Below, piece by piece: positions 1 to 8,496 of a stretch of 64,000 nt of DNA. The DNA is from Ruegeria sp. HKCCSA071. GTDB taxonomy: Bacteria > Pseudomonadota > Alphaproteobacteria > Rhodobacterales > Rhodobacteraceae. Each line of letters opens with the position of its first letter. The stretch's first letter is position 1. The translations under genes were made by a program, and so were the position numbers. A model generated the notes under the pieces. That model was not told the DNA's origin, searched no databases, and was given only the letters and a program-made list of their open reading frames with translations. The DNA is taken from contig NZ_JAEDOX010000001.1 in assembly GCF_017872555.1 (NCBI RefSeq), forward strand, positions 62,001 through 126,000, written 5' to 3'.

Positions 1-935
1 GCCAATGCCCGGGCGATGTCGCGGGTTTCCACCTGCGCTTGCGGGCAGAACGGCGCGCCGGGGCAGGCGTCGGTTGTCATCATCGGATCGGCTCCGTCAG
101 TGACAAAATCCGGGGCGGGTATCGCTGCCCCGCCTTCCAGCAGGATCAGCCGCCACGGTGTGACACGCAAGGCAGAAGCGCCGCTGGCTTCGATCAGTTC
201 ACAAAGCTTGTGCGCAGGCAGCGAGCCGAAAGCCGCGCCGTAGAGAGCACCCAGTTCACAGGGGCCGGGTTGCAGTTTTTCACCGAAAGGACCGGGGGCA
301 AATCCCTGCCATTCCTGTGGCAACGCGTGGGTGACCCGCGCCATGCGACGTGTCTCGGCCGTGTAAGTCTCAGAAAACCACAGGGCCAATGCGATCACGT
401 TGTCAATGGCGTTATCCTCGGTCACAGACCGCCCGGTTTTGCAGCCGTCGGCGCGCAGGATCGGACCGTCGGCACCCAGCTCCAGACGAATATCTGCAGA
501 ATCCGAGGCCAACAGGCGCTTCGGGCCTGTATCTATGGCAAAACCAAACTTAGCGGGCAGAGCAGGCAATTCGGCCAGTCGATCAATCAACTCCAGTGTC
601 AGCCGCGCGGTCAAATCGCCCGCCTGATAGAGCGGAGTGACCAGAATATTGCGGCGTACTTCGATGCCGGGTTCCGTATCAAGCAAGTTCAGCGCTGCAA
701 GTTCCACAAGCAACGGCTGGTGGTCGCGCTCATCCACGCCGCGCAGTTGCAGGTTGGCACGATTGGTCAGGTCAATGGTGCCGTTGCCGAACCGTTCAGC
801 CAGTTCGCACAAACCAATAGCCTGCCTGGCACTCAGTCGCGCCAGACGCGGACGGACCCGCACGACCAGCCCGTCGCCTGACATCATCGGGCGATGTGCG
901 CCAGGGCACCAGCCTTGAACGATAGGTGCACTCAT
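1..935 (-). CDS. cobG: Precorrin-3B synthase CobG, 3' end cut by window edge
   Basis: About 311 codons are visible on the minus strand and the reading frame is still open at base 1, so the C-terminus is missing. The start is the ATG at 935, which forms a 4-base ATGA overlap with the stop of cobN. The N-terminus (MSAPIVQGWCPGAHRPM, then VVRVRPRLARLS and LTNRANLQLRGV) matches the ferredoxin-like half domain of nitrite/sulfite-reductase-related proteins, and a later PMMTTDACPGAPFCPQA stretch carries cysteines expected near the Fe-S/siroheme site. CobG performs the oxygen-dependent hydroxylation and ring contraction preparation that turns precorrin-3A into precorrin-3B in the aerobic cobalamin pathway. 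Position behind cobW and cobN under a cobalamin riboswitch supports the call. Confidence 0.9.
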   Translation of the reverse strand, partial: MSAPIVQGWCPGAHRPMMSGDGLVVRVRPRLARLSARQAIGLCELAERFGNGTIDLTNRANLQLRGVDERDHQPLLVELAALNLLDTEPGIEVRRNILVTPLYQAGDLTARLTLELIDRLAELPALPAKFGFAIDTGPKRLLASDSADIRLELGADGPILRADGCKTGRSVTEDNAIDNVIALALWFSETYTAETRRMARVTHALPQEWQGFAPGPFGEKLQPGPCELGALYGAAFGSLPAHKLCELIEASGASALRVTPWRLILLEGGAAIPAPDFVTDGADPMMTTDACPGAPFCPQAQVETRDIARAL

Positions 936-3900
936 CCCAAACCCTCCAAGTCGGCACGGATCGAATTCCGGCGTGTGTTCCAAAGCCCCGCTTCCAGCAA
1001 TGCACGGAACCTGTCTTGCATGGCCTGATGGGCCTTCGGGTTGGCCTCTTGCAGAAAGGCATCAACGGCCTCATTGCCCAATGTGGCTTCGTGGTAGAGA
1101 TCAAATAGATGCGGAGCGACGGTTCCGGACAGATGCGCAAAAGAGGCCATGTGATCCAGCGTCGCAGCAATCTCGGCGGCGCCGCGAAAACCATGGCGCT
1201 GCATCCCCGCGATCCAGCCAGGGTTGGCAGCACGGGCATGAACGACGCGGCTGATTTCTTCCGGCAGAGTCCGGGCGCGCGGATTATCGGGGTTGGTGTT
1301 GTCCAGATGGTAAAGCTGCGCGGATCCGCCGACGAATTTCTTGGCGGCGGCAAAACCGGCCTCATGCGTGGCATAATCGTTGGCCAGCAGCAGGTCAGTT
1401 TCCGTCAGATCCTGGAGGTGAACAAAACTGTCGGCATTGGCGACACGATCCGTGATTCCCTCTTTGTCTTGCGCAACGTGCTCACCTTCCAGCGCGTACG
1501 AGCTGGCCTCCAGCCATGCCTCCCCGGCTTGGGTGCGCGCTTCGTCCGTATAGGTCTCGGACAGATGGGTCATGTTCAGGCCGTAACTGCCGGGTGCCGG
1601 GCCAAACACCCGCGCAGCCGGGGCGTGACCGGCATAGGGGTTCCAGTCGGTCGCTTCATCACGCACTGACAAAGCCCGGACCGCCTGACCATAAAGGGCT
1701 GACAACGTAGGGAACACATCGCGAAACAAGCCTGAAACCCGCAGGGTGACGTCCAGGCGCGGGCGGCTCAGGTCGGTGATGGGCAGCACTTCGATACCCG
1801 AAACCCGCTCGGACCCCTTGTCCCAAACCGGCTTTACACCCAGCAGGTGCAGGGCCATGGCGAATTCTTCGCCCGCCGTGCGCATGGTGGCCGATCCCCA
1901 CAGATCGACAATCAGCCCTTTCGGGTAATCGCCTTCCTCCTGCAAGTGCCGCCGTACCAGTTCCTCGGCCAGTTTCACACCTTGCGCGTAAGCTGCGCGG
2001 GTGGGCACAGACCGAGGATCGGTGGTAAACAGGTTTCGCCCGGTCGGCAGCACGTCAGAGCGGCCCCGATAGGGCGAGCCGGACGGGCCAGCCTCGATCC
2101 GCTTGCCGGCCAGCGCATTGATCAGGGCCTTGCGTTCGGCATGGGCGGATGGGGCTGGGTCGAAACTGCCGGTCACATCCGGGACACGCCCATAGACGTG
2201 CAGCCCGTCGCCAAACTGACTTTCCTTGATATCGCAGACAAAGCGGTCGATGCGGGTGATTGCTTCGGCGGTGCTGGTGGCCTGGTCCAGACCCAGATCG
2301 TTCTCCAGCCCAATGGCCTGTGCTTCTTCCCGGATATCTTCCTGCAACCGGTCACGGCGTCTGGGGTCAAGGCCGTCCGCGTTTGAAAACTCGTCCAGCA
2401 GGGCTTCCAGCCGCACCATCCGATCCGGCGTTCCGCTTTCTTTCATGGGAGGCGGGATGTGGCCCAGAGTCACCGCGCCGATCCGGCGTTTGGCCTGCGC
2501 GGCCTCGCCCGGGTCGTTGACGATGAACGGGTAGATCACCGGCAGGTCACGGATCAGCGCCTCGGGCCAGCAGTTTGCCGATAGGGCAACTGATTTGCCG
2601 GGCAGCCATTCCAGCGTTCCATGCGCACCGATATGGATCAGCGCATCCGCTCCTAGACCTTTGCGCAGCCACAAATAGAAGGCGACATAACTGTGGCGCG
2701 GGGTGCGCAAGAGGTCATGATAGTCGTCATCCCGCAGCTCGGGTGTTCCGCGTTCTGGTTGCAGTGCGACCAGTGCCTTGCCGCGTCGCAAAGCCGTGAA
2801 GTGAAACGCGCCATGAGCGAAAGTTGGGTCTTGCTCGGGATTGCCCCATACGGTGTGCAGATCGGTGCGCAGGGTCTGGGGTAATTCAGCGAGTGCGCTC
2901 AGATAATCCTCAAGCGGCCACGATATCCGGGCGTCCAAGAGTGTGTCGGCAATTGGTTCGCCAGCCGCGATGTTGTAGCCTTCACCGCAAAGATCAGACA
3001 ACATCGCCTCAGCCGAGGCCAGTGCGTCGAGACCGACCGCATGGGCCATTTGCCAGTCTTTGCCCGGATATGTGGAAAGTACTAATGCGGGAATCTGATC
3101 TGCCTTTGGTTTGTCATTCAGGGCAAGCCAGCCCGATACCCGGTCGATGATCGCCTCGATCCGGTCCGGCTCGGCCCGATGCGCAAAACGCGAGTATTCC
3201 AGTTGCGGATCGCGCTTGCCCGGCTCTTTGAAGGAGGCAACGCCTGCCGATATTCGCCCGTCCACTTCGGGCAATACCACGTGCATGGCGAGGTCGGCGG
3301 GTGACAGGCCGCGTTCCGCCTCGGCCCAGGCCTTGCGTCGCGAGGTGGCGAGGGCGACCTGAAACACCGGCACATCCGCTGCGTCCAGAGGCGACGTGCC
3401 GGATGCGCCCTTGCCCGAGAATGAAGTGGCGTTGATGATCGCCGATGGTCTCAGGGCAACGACCTGTTCCCTGAGCCAGTCGGCAGCGACCGGGGCCTTG
3501 AGTGACGGGGCAAACAGACCCACCGCCTGGAGCCCGCGGGCGCGCAGGCTGCGGATCAGGGCCGCGACCGGGGCGGTGTCTGCGGATGTCAGATATGCGC
3601 GGTAGAAGGTGACAAGGATGCGTTTCGCATCGTTATCGAACGCGGAATCCACCGGGACGACACCCTGATCCGGGCACCACGCACCGCATTCGGGCAGGGT
3701 TTTTGCGCCTATCACTGGCCCGGCATAAAGCCCTGCTGCCAGCGCCATCTGGGCCAATGCGGCCTGCGCGGCGACTTCGCCGCCGGTGTCACACAGATGT
3801 GCCAGCCGCCGCAGGGTCGAGAGGGGCAGGGTCGAATACTCATCCAACCGAGTGTCTTCGCGCCCATCCGCCGGTAAAACGGCCAGAGCGATGCCTTTGG

Positions 3901-4225
3901 CCTGCGCCAGTGCCAGAACCTGTTGCAATCCGTAAGACCAATAGGGCACGCCACCGATCAGACGGATCAGGATGCCCTTTGCGCCTTCAAGTGTCTGTTC
4001 AACATAGGTGTCGACGGACAGGGGGTGTTTCAATGCAGCAAGATTGGCCAGCCGCATCGTGGGCATCCGCCCCTCAGGTCCGCCGCCGCGATGCCAGCCC
4101 GCCGCGAAAGCACCCAGGTCACTGTCGGAAAAGGACAGCACAACCAGATCAGCCGGGCTTTGGCCCAGATCGGTTGGGGTCTCGGTTTCCTCGAGCCCGT
4201 GGCTTTCGCGAAAGACGACGTGCAT
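932..4225 (-). CDS. cobN: Cobaltochelatase large subunit CobN
   Basis: The 1,097-residue protein is the magnesium/cobalt chelatase H-type subunit that inserts cobalt into hydrogenobyrinic acid a,c-diamide, working with CobS and CobT, which are not in this window. Recognisable family segments include HVVLPEVDGRISAG, YPGKDWQMAHAVGLDA, HIGAHGTLEWLPGKSVALS, GRNLFTTDPRSVPTRAAY and VDLWGSATMRTAGEEFA. The length is somewhat below the 1,200 or more residues of Pseudomonas-type CobN. The ATG at 4225 lies 3 bases after the cobW stop and the gene ends in an ATGA overlap with cobG, so the three are translationally coupled. BchH and ChlH are relatives, but no bacteriochlorophyll genes are nearby and the cobalamin context decides. 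Confidence 0.95.
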   Translation of the reverse strand: MHVVFRESHGLEETETPTDLGQSPADLVVLSFSDSDLGAFAAGWHRGGGPEGRMPTMRLANLAALKHPLSVDTYVEQTLEGAKGILIRLIGGVPYWSYGLQQVLALAQAKGIALAVLPADGREDTRLDEYSTLPLSTLRRLAHLCDTGGEVAAQAALAQMALAAGLYAGPVIGAKTLPECGAWCPDQGVVPVDSAFDNDAKRILVTFYRAYLTSADTAPVAALIRSLRARGLQAVGLFAPSLKAPVAADWLREQVVALRPSAIINATSFSGKGASGTSPLDAADVPVFQVALATSRRKAWAEAERGLSPADLAMHVVLPEVDGRISAGVASFKEPGKRDPQLEYSRFAHRAEPDRIEAIIDRVSGWLALNDKPKADQIPALVLSTYPGKDWQMAHAVGLDALASAEAMLSDLCGEGYNIAAGEPIADTLLDARISWPLEDYLSALAELPQTLRTDLHTVWGNPEQDPTFAHGAFHFTALRRGKALVALQPERGTPELRDDDYHDLLRTPRHSYVAFYLWLRKGLGADALIHIGAHGTLEWLPGKSVALSANCWPEALIRDLPVIYPFIVNDPGEAAQAKRRIGAVTLGHIPPPMKESGTPDRMVRLEALLDEFSNADGLDPRRRDRLQEDIREEAQAIGLENDLGLDQATSTAEAITRIDRFVCDIKESQFGDGLHVYGRVPDVTGSFDPAPSAHAERKALINALAGKRIEAGPSGSPYRGRSDVLPTGRNLFTTDPRSVPTRAAYAQGVKLAEELVRRHLQEEGDYPKGLIVDLWGSATMRTAGEEFAMALHLLGVKPVWDKGSERVSGIEVLPITDLSRPRLDVTLRVSGLFRDVFPTLSALYGQAVRALSVRDEATDWNPYAGHAPAARVFGPAPGSYGLNMTHLSETYTDEARTQAGEAWLEASSYALEGEHVAQDKEGITDRVANADSFVHLQDLTETDLLLANDYATHEAGFAAAKKFVGGSAQLYHLDNTNPDNPRARTLPEEISRVVHARAANPGWIAGMQRHGFRGAAEIAATLDHMASFAHLSGTVAPHLFDLYHEATLGNEAVDAFLQEANPKAHQAMQDRFRALLEAGLWNTRRNSIRADLEGLG

Positions 4226-4228
4226 GAC

Positions 4229-5284
4229 TTACTCGGCAACCTCGGTCACACCCACGAGGATATCACGGATCTCGGCCTCTTTGATGTCGTCATGCTCGGC
4301 AATCACGACCAGGCGCGAGCGGCGCTCCTCACCGGGCTCCCACGGGCGGTCGTATTGGTGACGAACCCGTGCGCCGACAGCCTGAACCAGCAGGCGCATC
4401 GGTTTGCCTGTGACGGCGGCATAGCCTTTGACGCGCAGAATATTCAGCTCAGTTGCCAGACGTTCAATCCTGGCTACCAGTTCCGCCGGGTCGGTCTGTT
4501 CCGGCAACTCGACGATGATGCTTTCGAAATCGTCATGCTCATGATCGTGATGGCCATCGTGATGTGACGGGCGGGCGTCCATGTCATCTTCGGCGGCAGC
4601 CTCAAGGCCAAGCACGACACGTACGTCGACGACACCCTCTGCAACCTCGACGACGGGAAGCGGGCGCGGCGCCTCGGCGGCGATAATCTGTTTAGCTTTC
4701 GCGACACCTTCGGGACCTGCCAGATCGGGCTTGGTCAGCAGGATGATATCCGCGCACGAGATCTGATCCTCGAACACCTCGGACAAGGGTGTTTCGTGAT
4801 CAATCGAGTCATCAGCCAGCCGTTGGGCATCCACCGCTTCAACGTTCGGAGCAAAGCGACCGGCGGCCACGGCCTCGGCATCGGCCAGCGCGATCACGCC
4901 ATCAACAGTGATTTTCGAACGGATATCAGGCCAATCAAATGCTTTCAGCAGCGGTTTGGGCAGTGCAAGGCCGGATGTTTCGATCAGGATGTGATCCGGG
5001 CGCGGTTCCAGCGCCATCAGCGCCTCGATGGTCGGGATGAAATCATCAGCCACGGTGCAGCAAATGCAGCCGTTTGCCAGTTCCATGATGTTTTCCGCAG
5101 GGCAATCCGGTATCGCGCAGGATTTCAGAATGTCGCCATCAACACCCACATCGCCAAACTCGTTAACAACAATCGCAAGGCGCTTGCCCTGCGGGTTCTG
5201 CATCAGATGGCGCACCAGCGTGGTTTTGCCCGAGCCCAGAAAGCCGGTGATCACGGTGACGGGAAGTTTTTCTAGGTTCGACAT
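4229..5284 (-). CDS. cobW: CobW-type GTPase metallochaperone
   Basis: This G3E-family P-loop GTPase (351 residues) is thought to deliver cobalt to the CobNST chelatase. It has the Walker A motif GFLGSGKTTL near residues 14-23, the CxCC metal motif GCICC about 80 residues in, the guanine-specificity region LLTKPD, and a histidine/aspartate-rich loop (HHDGHHDHEHDD, near residue 240) that probably binds metal. It ends in a CobW C-terminal domain. I chose the ATG at 5284 because GGAGG stands 8 bases before it; an in-frame TTG at 5299 lies inside the preceding gene. It begins 4 bases after the DUF1636 stop and ends 3 bases before cobN. Confidence 0.95.
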   Translation of the reverse strand: MSNLEKLPVTVITGFLGSGKTTLVRHLMQNPQGKRLAIVVNEFGDVGVDGDILKSCAIPDCPAENIMELANGCICCTVADDFIPTIEALMALEPRPDHILIETSGLALPKPLLKAFDWPDIRSKITVDGVIALADAEAVAAGRFAPNVEAVDAQRLADDSIDHETPLSEVFEDQISCADIILLTKPDLAGPEGVAKAKQIIAAEAPRPLPVVEVAEGVVDVRVVLGLEAAAEDDMDARPSHHDGHHDHEHDDFESIIVELPEQTDPAELVARIERLATELNILRVKGYAAVTGKPMRLLVQAVGARVRHQYDRPWEPGEERRSRLVVIAEHDDIKEAEIRDILVGVTEVAE

Positions 5285-5288
5285 GATC

Positions 5289-5663
5289 TCAGCCTCCAAT
5301 CGGGGGAATGCGCGAGGCGCAGTTTTTGCGGAAATGTTCAGGACGGTCGCGCCACTTCACCAGACCGTCGTCTGTGGCCAGATACTTGGTCGCGCCATCG
5401 ATGATGACATCGACATGATCGATTTCATTCAGGTTCTCGTAAACAAAGGTCCAGCGATCCGGCCCGCCCCGAAGAACGATGGAACAGCCCTGATCGCAGT
5501 TCGAAAGGCATTCGACCGGTTTCAGAGTGATACCATCTGGCAAGGCAGCCTGTTCCAGGGCCTGGTGCAACAATGTGCCGGGTCGCTCGGCGTCATCCTC
5601 GACAGGCAGACCCCGGCGGCAAGTCGTGCAAACCAGTAGCTCTACCGGTGCGGTCTCGGTCAT
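5289..5663 (-). CDS. DUF1636 small metal-binding protein, first gene of the cobalamin operon
   Basis: This protein of about 124 residues has cysteines arranged like a thioredoxin-like 2Fe-2S ferredoxin: CTTCRRG near the N-terminus, then ECLSNCDQGC in the middle. DUF1636 proteins often sit directly beside cobW in Rhodobacterales, but their role is not established; electron transfer to an iron-sulfur enzyme or cobalt handling are both possible. The start is uncertain: ATG at 5663 has a G-rich Shine-Dalgarno about 9 bases upstream, while ATG at 5672 directly abuts that G-run. The first gene of the operon receives the riboswitch signal, and the G-run can be paired away (see the hairpin at 5673-5696). 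Confidence 0.8.
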   Translation of the reverse strand: MTETAPVELLVCTTCRRGLPVEDDAERPGTLLHQALEQAALPDGITLKPVECLSNCDQGCSIVLRGGPDRWTFVYENLNEIDHVDVIIDGATKYLATDDGLVKWRDRPEHFRKNCASRIPPIGG

Positions 5664-5672
5664 GTCTCTCAT

Positions 5673-5696
5673 CCCCCCAAATCCTCTTCGCGGGGG
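5673..5696 (-). promoter_or_regulatory. Possible Shine-Dalgarno-sequestering hairpin of the cobalamin riboswitch
   Basis: On the minus strand a run of C at 5696-5692 can pair with the G-run at 5678-5673 that is the probable ribosome binding site of the DUF1636 gene. The loop holds CGAAGAGGATTT or part of it. This would make translation initiation the controlled step. The pairing is seen in the sequence; its role as expression platform is inferred. Confidence 0.45.
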
Positions 5697-5768
5697 ACGG
5701 GGTTTCATGCGGGCACCACGTCTGCACATGGACCCGACACCGGAACACCCCGCCCGGTTTCAACTTCG

Positions 5769-5944
5769 GGTGTTGGCAGGTCTCCCGGCTTGCGGATGCC
5801 AGAGCGGTCGCTCTGTCGGATGTCCCGCCTTCCCGGCACAGGCCAGTGGCATTGGGCATCCTCTCCGGTCACGGTCGCGGGGGCGGCTGCGTTTGGCGGA
5901 TGAACCGTTGACGCATTCCCTTTTCATCGGCTGTCGCCGACACC
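5769..5944 (-). promoter_or_regulatory. Cobalamin (adenosylcobalamin-type) riboswitch aptamer
   Basis: Read on the minus strand, the element has the conserved parts of the B12 aptamer in order: GGGAA at about 5921-5917, CAGCCGCCCCCGCGACCGTGA (core, about 5895-5870), GCCACTGG near 5850, GGGAAGGCGGGAC, and the B12 box AAGCCGGGAGACCTGCC at 5791-5775. A closing P1 helix forms between GGTGTCGGC (5944-5936) and GCCAACACC (5777-5769) with one mismatch. It lies about 105 bases upstream of the DUF1636-cobW-cobN-cobG operon, which by established knowledge is repressed when the coenzyme is bound. Confidence 0.93.
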
Positions 5945-6109
5945 AACGACAGGGACATGCGGCACCGCTGACCCGCTTGTCAAGCGGTTCGCGCGCAACA
6001 AATAAGGCAAGGTGAAAAAAGCGACCTGTAGGCGTCGTTCGGCGGCATGAAGAACGTGTTCGGTATGTGGTCGCATGACGGGAAAACGACGAACTTGGAG
6101 ATGCGTCAT

Positions 6110-7060
6110 ATGAAAGTGGGATTTATCGGTCTGGGTAACGTAGGCGGCAAGCTTTCGGGATCCCTTTTGCGCAACGGTATTGATCTGACTGTGCATGACC
6201 TGAACGCGGATCTGGTGGCCGAGTTTGTCGCCAAAGGCGCAAAGGCGGCAGAGGGGCCCGCCCAGTTGATGCGCGATTGCGATGCGGTGATCACCTGTCT
6301 GCCGTCTCCGGCAGCATCGGACGCAGTCATGCAGGAGATGTTGCCCGAAGCGGGCCCCGGCAAGATCTGGATGGAGATGTCGACCACGGACGAGGCGGAA
6401 GTCAAACGCCTGGGTGCCGAAGTCATATCGCGCGGCGGTGCGGCCGTCGATTGCCCGGTTTCTGGCGGGTGCCACCGTGCCGCGACGGGCAATATCTCGA
6501 TCTTTGCGGGCTGCGACCGGGAAACGTTTGAACGAATTCTGCCGTTCCTGACGACAATGGGCCGCCGGGTTTTGCACACCGGTGAACTGGGCTCGGCGTC
6601 GGTGCTGAAAGTGATGACCAACTATCTTGCCACCGCCAACCTGATCACCTGTGCCGAAGCACTGGTTACGGCAAAGGCTGCTGGGATGGATCTGAACACG
6701 ACCTATGAGGCGATCAAAATCTCGTCCGGCACGTCCTTCGTGCACGAAACCGAAAGTCAGGTCATCCTGAACGGGTCGCGCGATATTTCCTTCACCATGG
6801 ATCTGGTGAAGAAGGATATCGGTCTGTTTCAGGAGGTCGCCGACCGCGCCGGGGTGCCGCTGGAAATAAATCCGGTGATGATCAACATCTTTAACGATGG
6901 TATCGCACGCTATGGCGAACGCGAGCTTTCACCAAATATTATCAAGCGGCTGGAAGAGGCAACCGGTCTGGATATCACTGCCCCGGGTTTCCCAGCCGAA
7001 ATGACGGATGATGAGCCGGAAGAGCCGGGATACGAGGTTGTGCCACAAGGGCGCGCCTGA
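6110..7060 (+). CDS. 3-hydroxyisobutyrate dehydrogenase / tartronate semialdehyde reductase family protein
   Basis: This 316-residue NAD(P)-dependent beta-hydroxyacid dehydrogenase starts at the ATG at 6110, which has GGAG nine bases upstream; earlier in-frame starts lack a site. The Rossmann motif GLGNVGG lies at residues 7-13, the substrate-binding stretch DCPVSGGCHRAATGN follows near residue 120, and the catalytic lysine is in SVLKVMTNYL near residue 170. Families with this architecture oxidise 3-hydroxyisobutyrate (valine breakdown) or reduce tartronate semialdehyde. Exact substrate cannot be read from the sequence, and the classical GG-to-GC change (SGGCHRA rather than SGGVxGA) is slightly unusual. 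It stands alone between the cobalamin riboswitch and the island. Confidence 0.8.
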   Translation: MKVGFIGLGNVGGKLSGSLLRNGIDLTVHDLNADLVAEFVAKGAKAAEGPAQLMRDCDAVITCLPSPAASDAVMQEMLPEAGPGKIWMEMSTTDEAEVKRLGAEVISRGGAAVDCPVSGGCHRAATGNISIFAGCDRETFERILPFLTTMGRRVLHTGELGSASVLKVMTNYLATANLITCAEALVTAKAAGMDLNTTYEAIKISSGTSFVHETESQVILNGSRDISFTMDLVKKDIGLFQEVADRAGVPLEINPVMINIFNDGIARYGERELSPNIIKRLEEATGLDITAPGFPAEMTDDEPEEPGYEVVPQGRA

Positions 7061-7237
7061 ACGCCAGGCACATACCAAACCACATCGCGCCCCGTGAACG
7101 AGCAGAGGTAGGAAGGTGATCCGAAAAAACACGCCATATCTGGCCCGCAGTTCGACAGAATCGCGGGCCATGAACGTCTGAAAATACCAAGCATCGCAAG
7201 CGTGTATTGCGGGGCCAAGTCAGCGATTTGGATGTAG

Positions 7238-7285
7238 TTGGAGGCGAGTACCGGAATCGAACCGGTGTACACGGATTTGCAATCC
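7238..7285 (+). repeat. attL: orphan 3' tail of tRNA-Cys
   Basis: These 48 bases are identical to 17751-17798 and in the same orientation. They correspond to the 3' end of tRNA-Cys (minus strand), from the anticodon loop through the T arm and acceptor strand with encoded CCA. The 5' half of a tRNA is absent to the right, so this copy cannot be a functional tRNA. The flanking bases differ at both ends (g/a on the left, a/g on the right), which fixes the repeat length. Confidence 0.93.
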
Positions 7286-7355
7286 AGAAAGAGCGCAAGC
7301 GAAAACAACGGCTTAAGGGTGCAAAACACCCCCTGACAAAAAGTGAACAAAAAGC

Positions 7356-7366
7356 GAAAGTTTCAA
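7356..7366 (+). repeat. Possible integrase arm-type site, left end
   Basis: GAAAGTTTCAA occurs here, 71 bases inside attL, and again at 17682-17692, 59 bases inside attR. Shared short motifs just inside both ends of an integrative element are where recombinases place their arm-binding sites. The match is seen; the role is inferred and an 11-base match could be chance. Confidence 0.3.
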
Positions 7367-7395
7367 AGCCAAATTCGCCGGTTCAAAACGAAAAA

Positions 7396-7429
7396 GGCCC
7401 CGTCACAGCAGCAACTGTGAACCGGGGCC
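7396..7429. terminator. Strong hairpin inside the left end of the island
   Basis: GGCCCCG pairs with CGGGGCC and, further in, TCACAG pairs with CTGTGA, with a 2-base bulge and a six-base loop. On the minus strand the stem is followed by TTTTT, as in a Rho-independent terminator, and on the plus strand A-rich sequence follows. No minus-strand gene ending here is evident, so it may shield the element from incoming or outgoing transcription. Confidence 0.5.
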
Positions 7430-7535
7430 AAATAGAAAAAGCCTGTCAGCTTTCGCAGTACGTTAGCATGAGCAAGCGCCACACCGCAAACGCTCAGTCG
7501 GCTTATTCGTGGCCTCTGACCTGCGAGGTGGTCCA

Positions 7536-8399
7536 ATGAGCTGGCGTATCGCAAATGAATGCGCCGAGCGCCGCTTTGGCAGCGCCGCGCGCAAGCAGAT
7601 CATCATGTTCCTGGCAGATAAGGCAAGCGATGACGGTTCTGGCATCTGGTGCTCCAAGGGGACGATCCAGCGCCACACAGAACTCAGCGAGAGCACGGTG
7701 AAGCGCACCATCATCGACTTCCTGCGTGAGGGCATTCTTATCGAGACAGGGCGGCGGCACTGCAAGAACGGCTACACCGTCATTTACCGCATTGTTCTGG
7801 AGCGCGTGGCCGCGCTCGAACCCACTGCCGAGCCCGACATTGAGACGGGGGTCACTGTGAACCCCGTCCAGCCTGAACCCGGTACGGGGTCCACGGTGAA
7901 CGGGGTACGGGGTTCACGGTGGACCCCAAACCATCCTAAAACCATCCATAAACCACCTACGCGCAAGCGCGAGGCGGCGGAGGAGGTTGAAGATCTTGAA
8001 GCTGAGAAGATCTTGGCGGCCTATCCCGAAGACAGGATCCGAGACCGGCGGACCAGTCTGCGCCTGATTGCAGCGGCTGTGAAAGCCGGTGTGGAGCCCA
8101 ATGACCTGAAGCAAGCGATCAAAGCCTATGCCAAGGAAAGCGAAGGCTACACGCGCAGCAAGGTCTGTTTCTCGGACAACTGGTTCAAGATGCGCCGGTG
8201 GGAGAAGGGGCTTGCCCAGGTGCAGGCTGACCGCGAGAAGGCGCAAGAGGCCGAAGCCAAAGGGCGCGCCAGCCTTGCCGAATGGATCCACGAGCGCCAT
8301 CCCCTGTGCCGCCACATCACAAACCGGCAGATCGAGGATTTGATCGTGTCAAAGCTGGTGACGCCCGAACAGGTGCGCGCTGCGGGGTTGCAGGCGTGA
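7536..8399 (+). CDS. Helix-turn-helix protein of plasmid/phage replication type
   Basis: The protein has 287 residues from the ATG at 7536, which has GAGG seven bases upstream. Residues 1-90 form a winged helix of the HTH_36 kind (MSWRIANECAERRFG, then CSKGTIQRHTELSESTVKRT), a domain common in replication initiators and primosome-like proteins of plasmids, prophages and integrative elements. The remainder is charged and without a recognised enzyme motif; the C-terminus (YTRSKVCFSDNWFKMRRWE, then ITNRQIEDLIVSKLVTPEQV) suggests a second DNA-binding part. It is the first gene inside the island. A role in replication or copy control of the excised form is inferred, and a plain transcription factor is the alternative. 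Confidence 0.6.
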   Translation: MSWRIANECAERRFGSAARKQIIMFLADKASDDGSGIWCSKGTIQRHTELSESTVKRTIIDFLREGILIETGRRHCKNGYTVIYRIVLERVAALEPTAEPDIETGVTVNPVQPEPGTGSTVNGVRGSRWTPNHPKTIHKPPTRKREAAEEVEDLEAEKILAAYPEDRIRDRRTSLRLIAAAVKAGVEPNDLKQAIKAYAKESEGYTRSKVCFSDNWFKMRRWEKGLAQVQADREKAQEAEAKGRASLAEWIHERHPLCRHITNRQIEDLIVSKLVTPEQVRAAGLQA

Positions 8400-8414
8400 G
8401 TGCGGCTCGAGTGA

Positions 8415-8484
8415 TACGCTATAGCGTAAAAAGTGAATATTTACGTTGCAGCGTAATTTGTTTTCATTTACGCTGTGCCGTAAA
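8415..8484 (+). promoter_or_regulatory. Three evenly spaced palindromic operators upstream of hipB
   Basis: Three related palindromes are present: TACGCTATAGCGTA (8415-8428, perfect), TTACGTTGCAGCGTAA (8441-8456, one mismatched pair) and TTTACG-N6-CGTAAA (8467-8484). Their centres lie at about 8421.5, 8448.5 and 8475.5, a spacing of 27 bases each time. They lie directly before the hipB start. HipB-type antitoxins repress their own operon through such inverted repeats, so these are the probable HipB operators. Confidence 0.75.
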
Positions 8485-8496
8485 AGGAGCCGCATC

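Noticed and set aside
39..881. 280-codon plus-strand open frame opposite cobG
   Set aside because: It is a shadow of the cobG coding frame; the translation is rich in Arg, Gln and Cys and has no ribosome binding site or family motif.
932..4225. Bacteriochlorophyll magnesium chelatase subunit BchH
   Set aside because: Neighbours are cobW and cobG under a cobalamin riboswitch, and no photosynthesis genes occur in the window.
7238..7285. Second tRNA-Cys gene
   Set aside because: Only the 3' half is present; no 5' acceptor or D arm follows at 7286 onward.
7463..7765. Minus-strand frames opposite the island HTH gene as targets of the 7396-7429 terminator
   Set aside because: Translations are shadow-like. 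Without a real minus-strand gene the hairpin is listed only as a structure.
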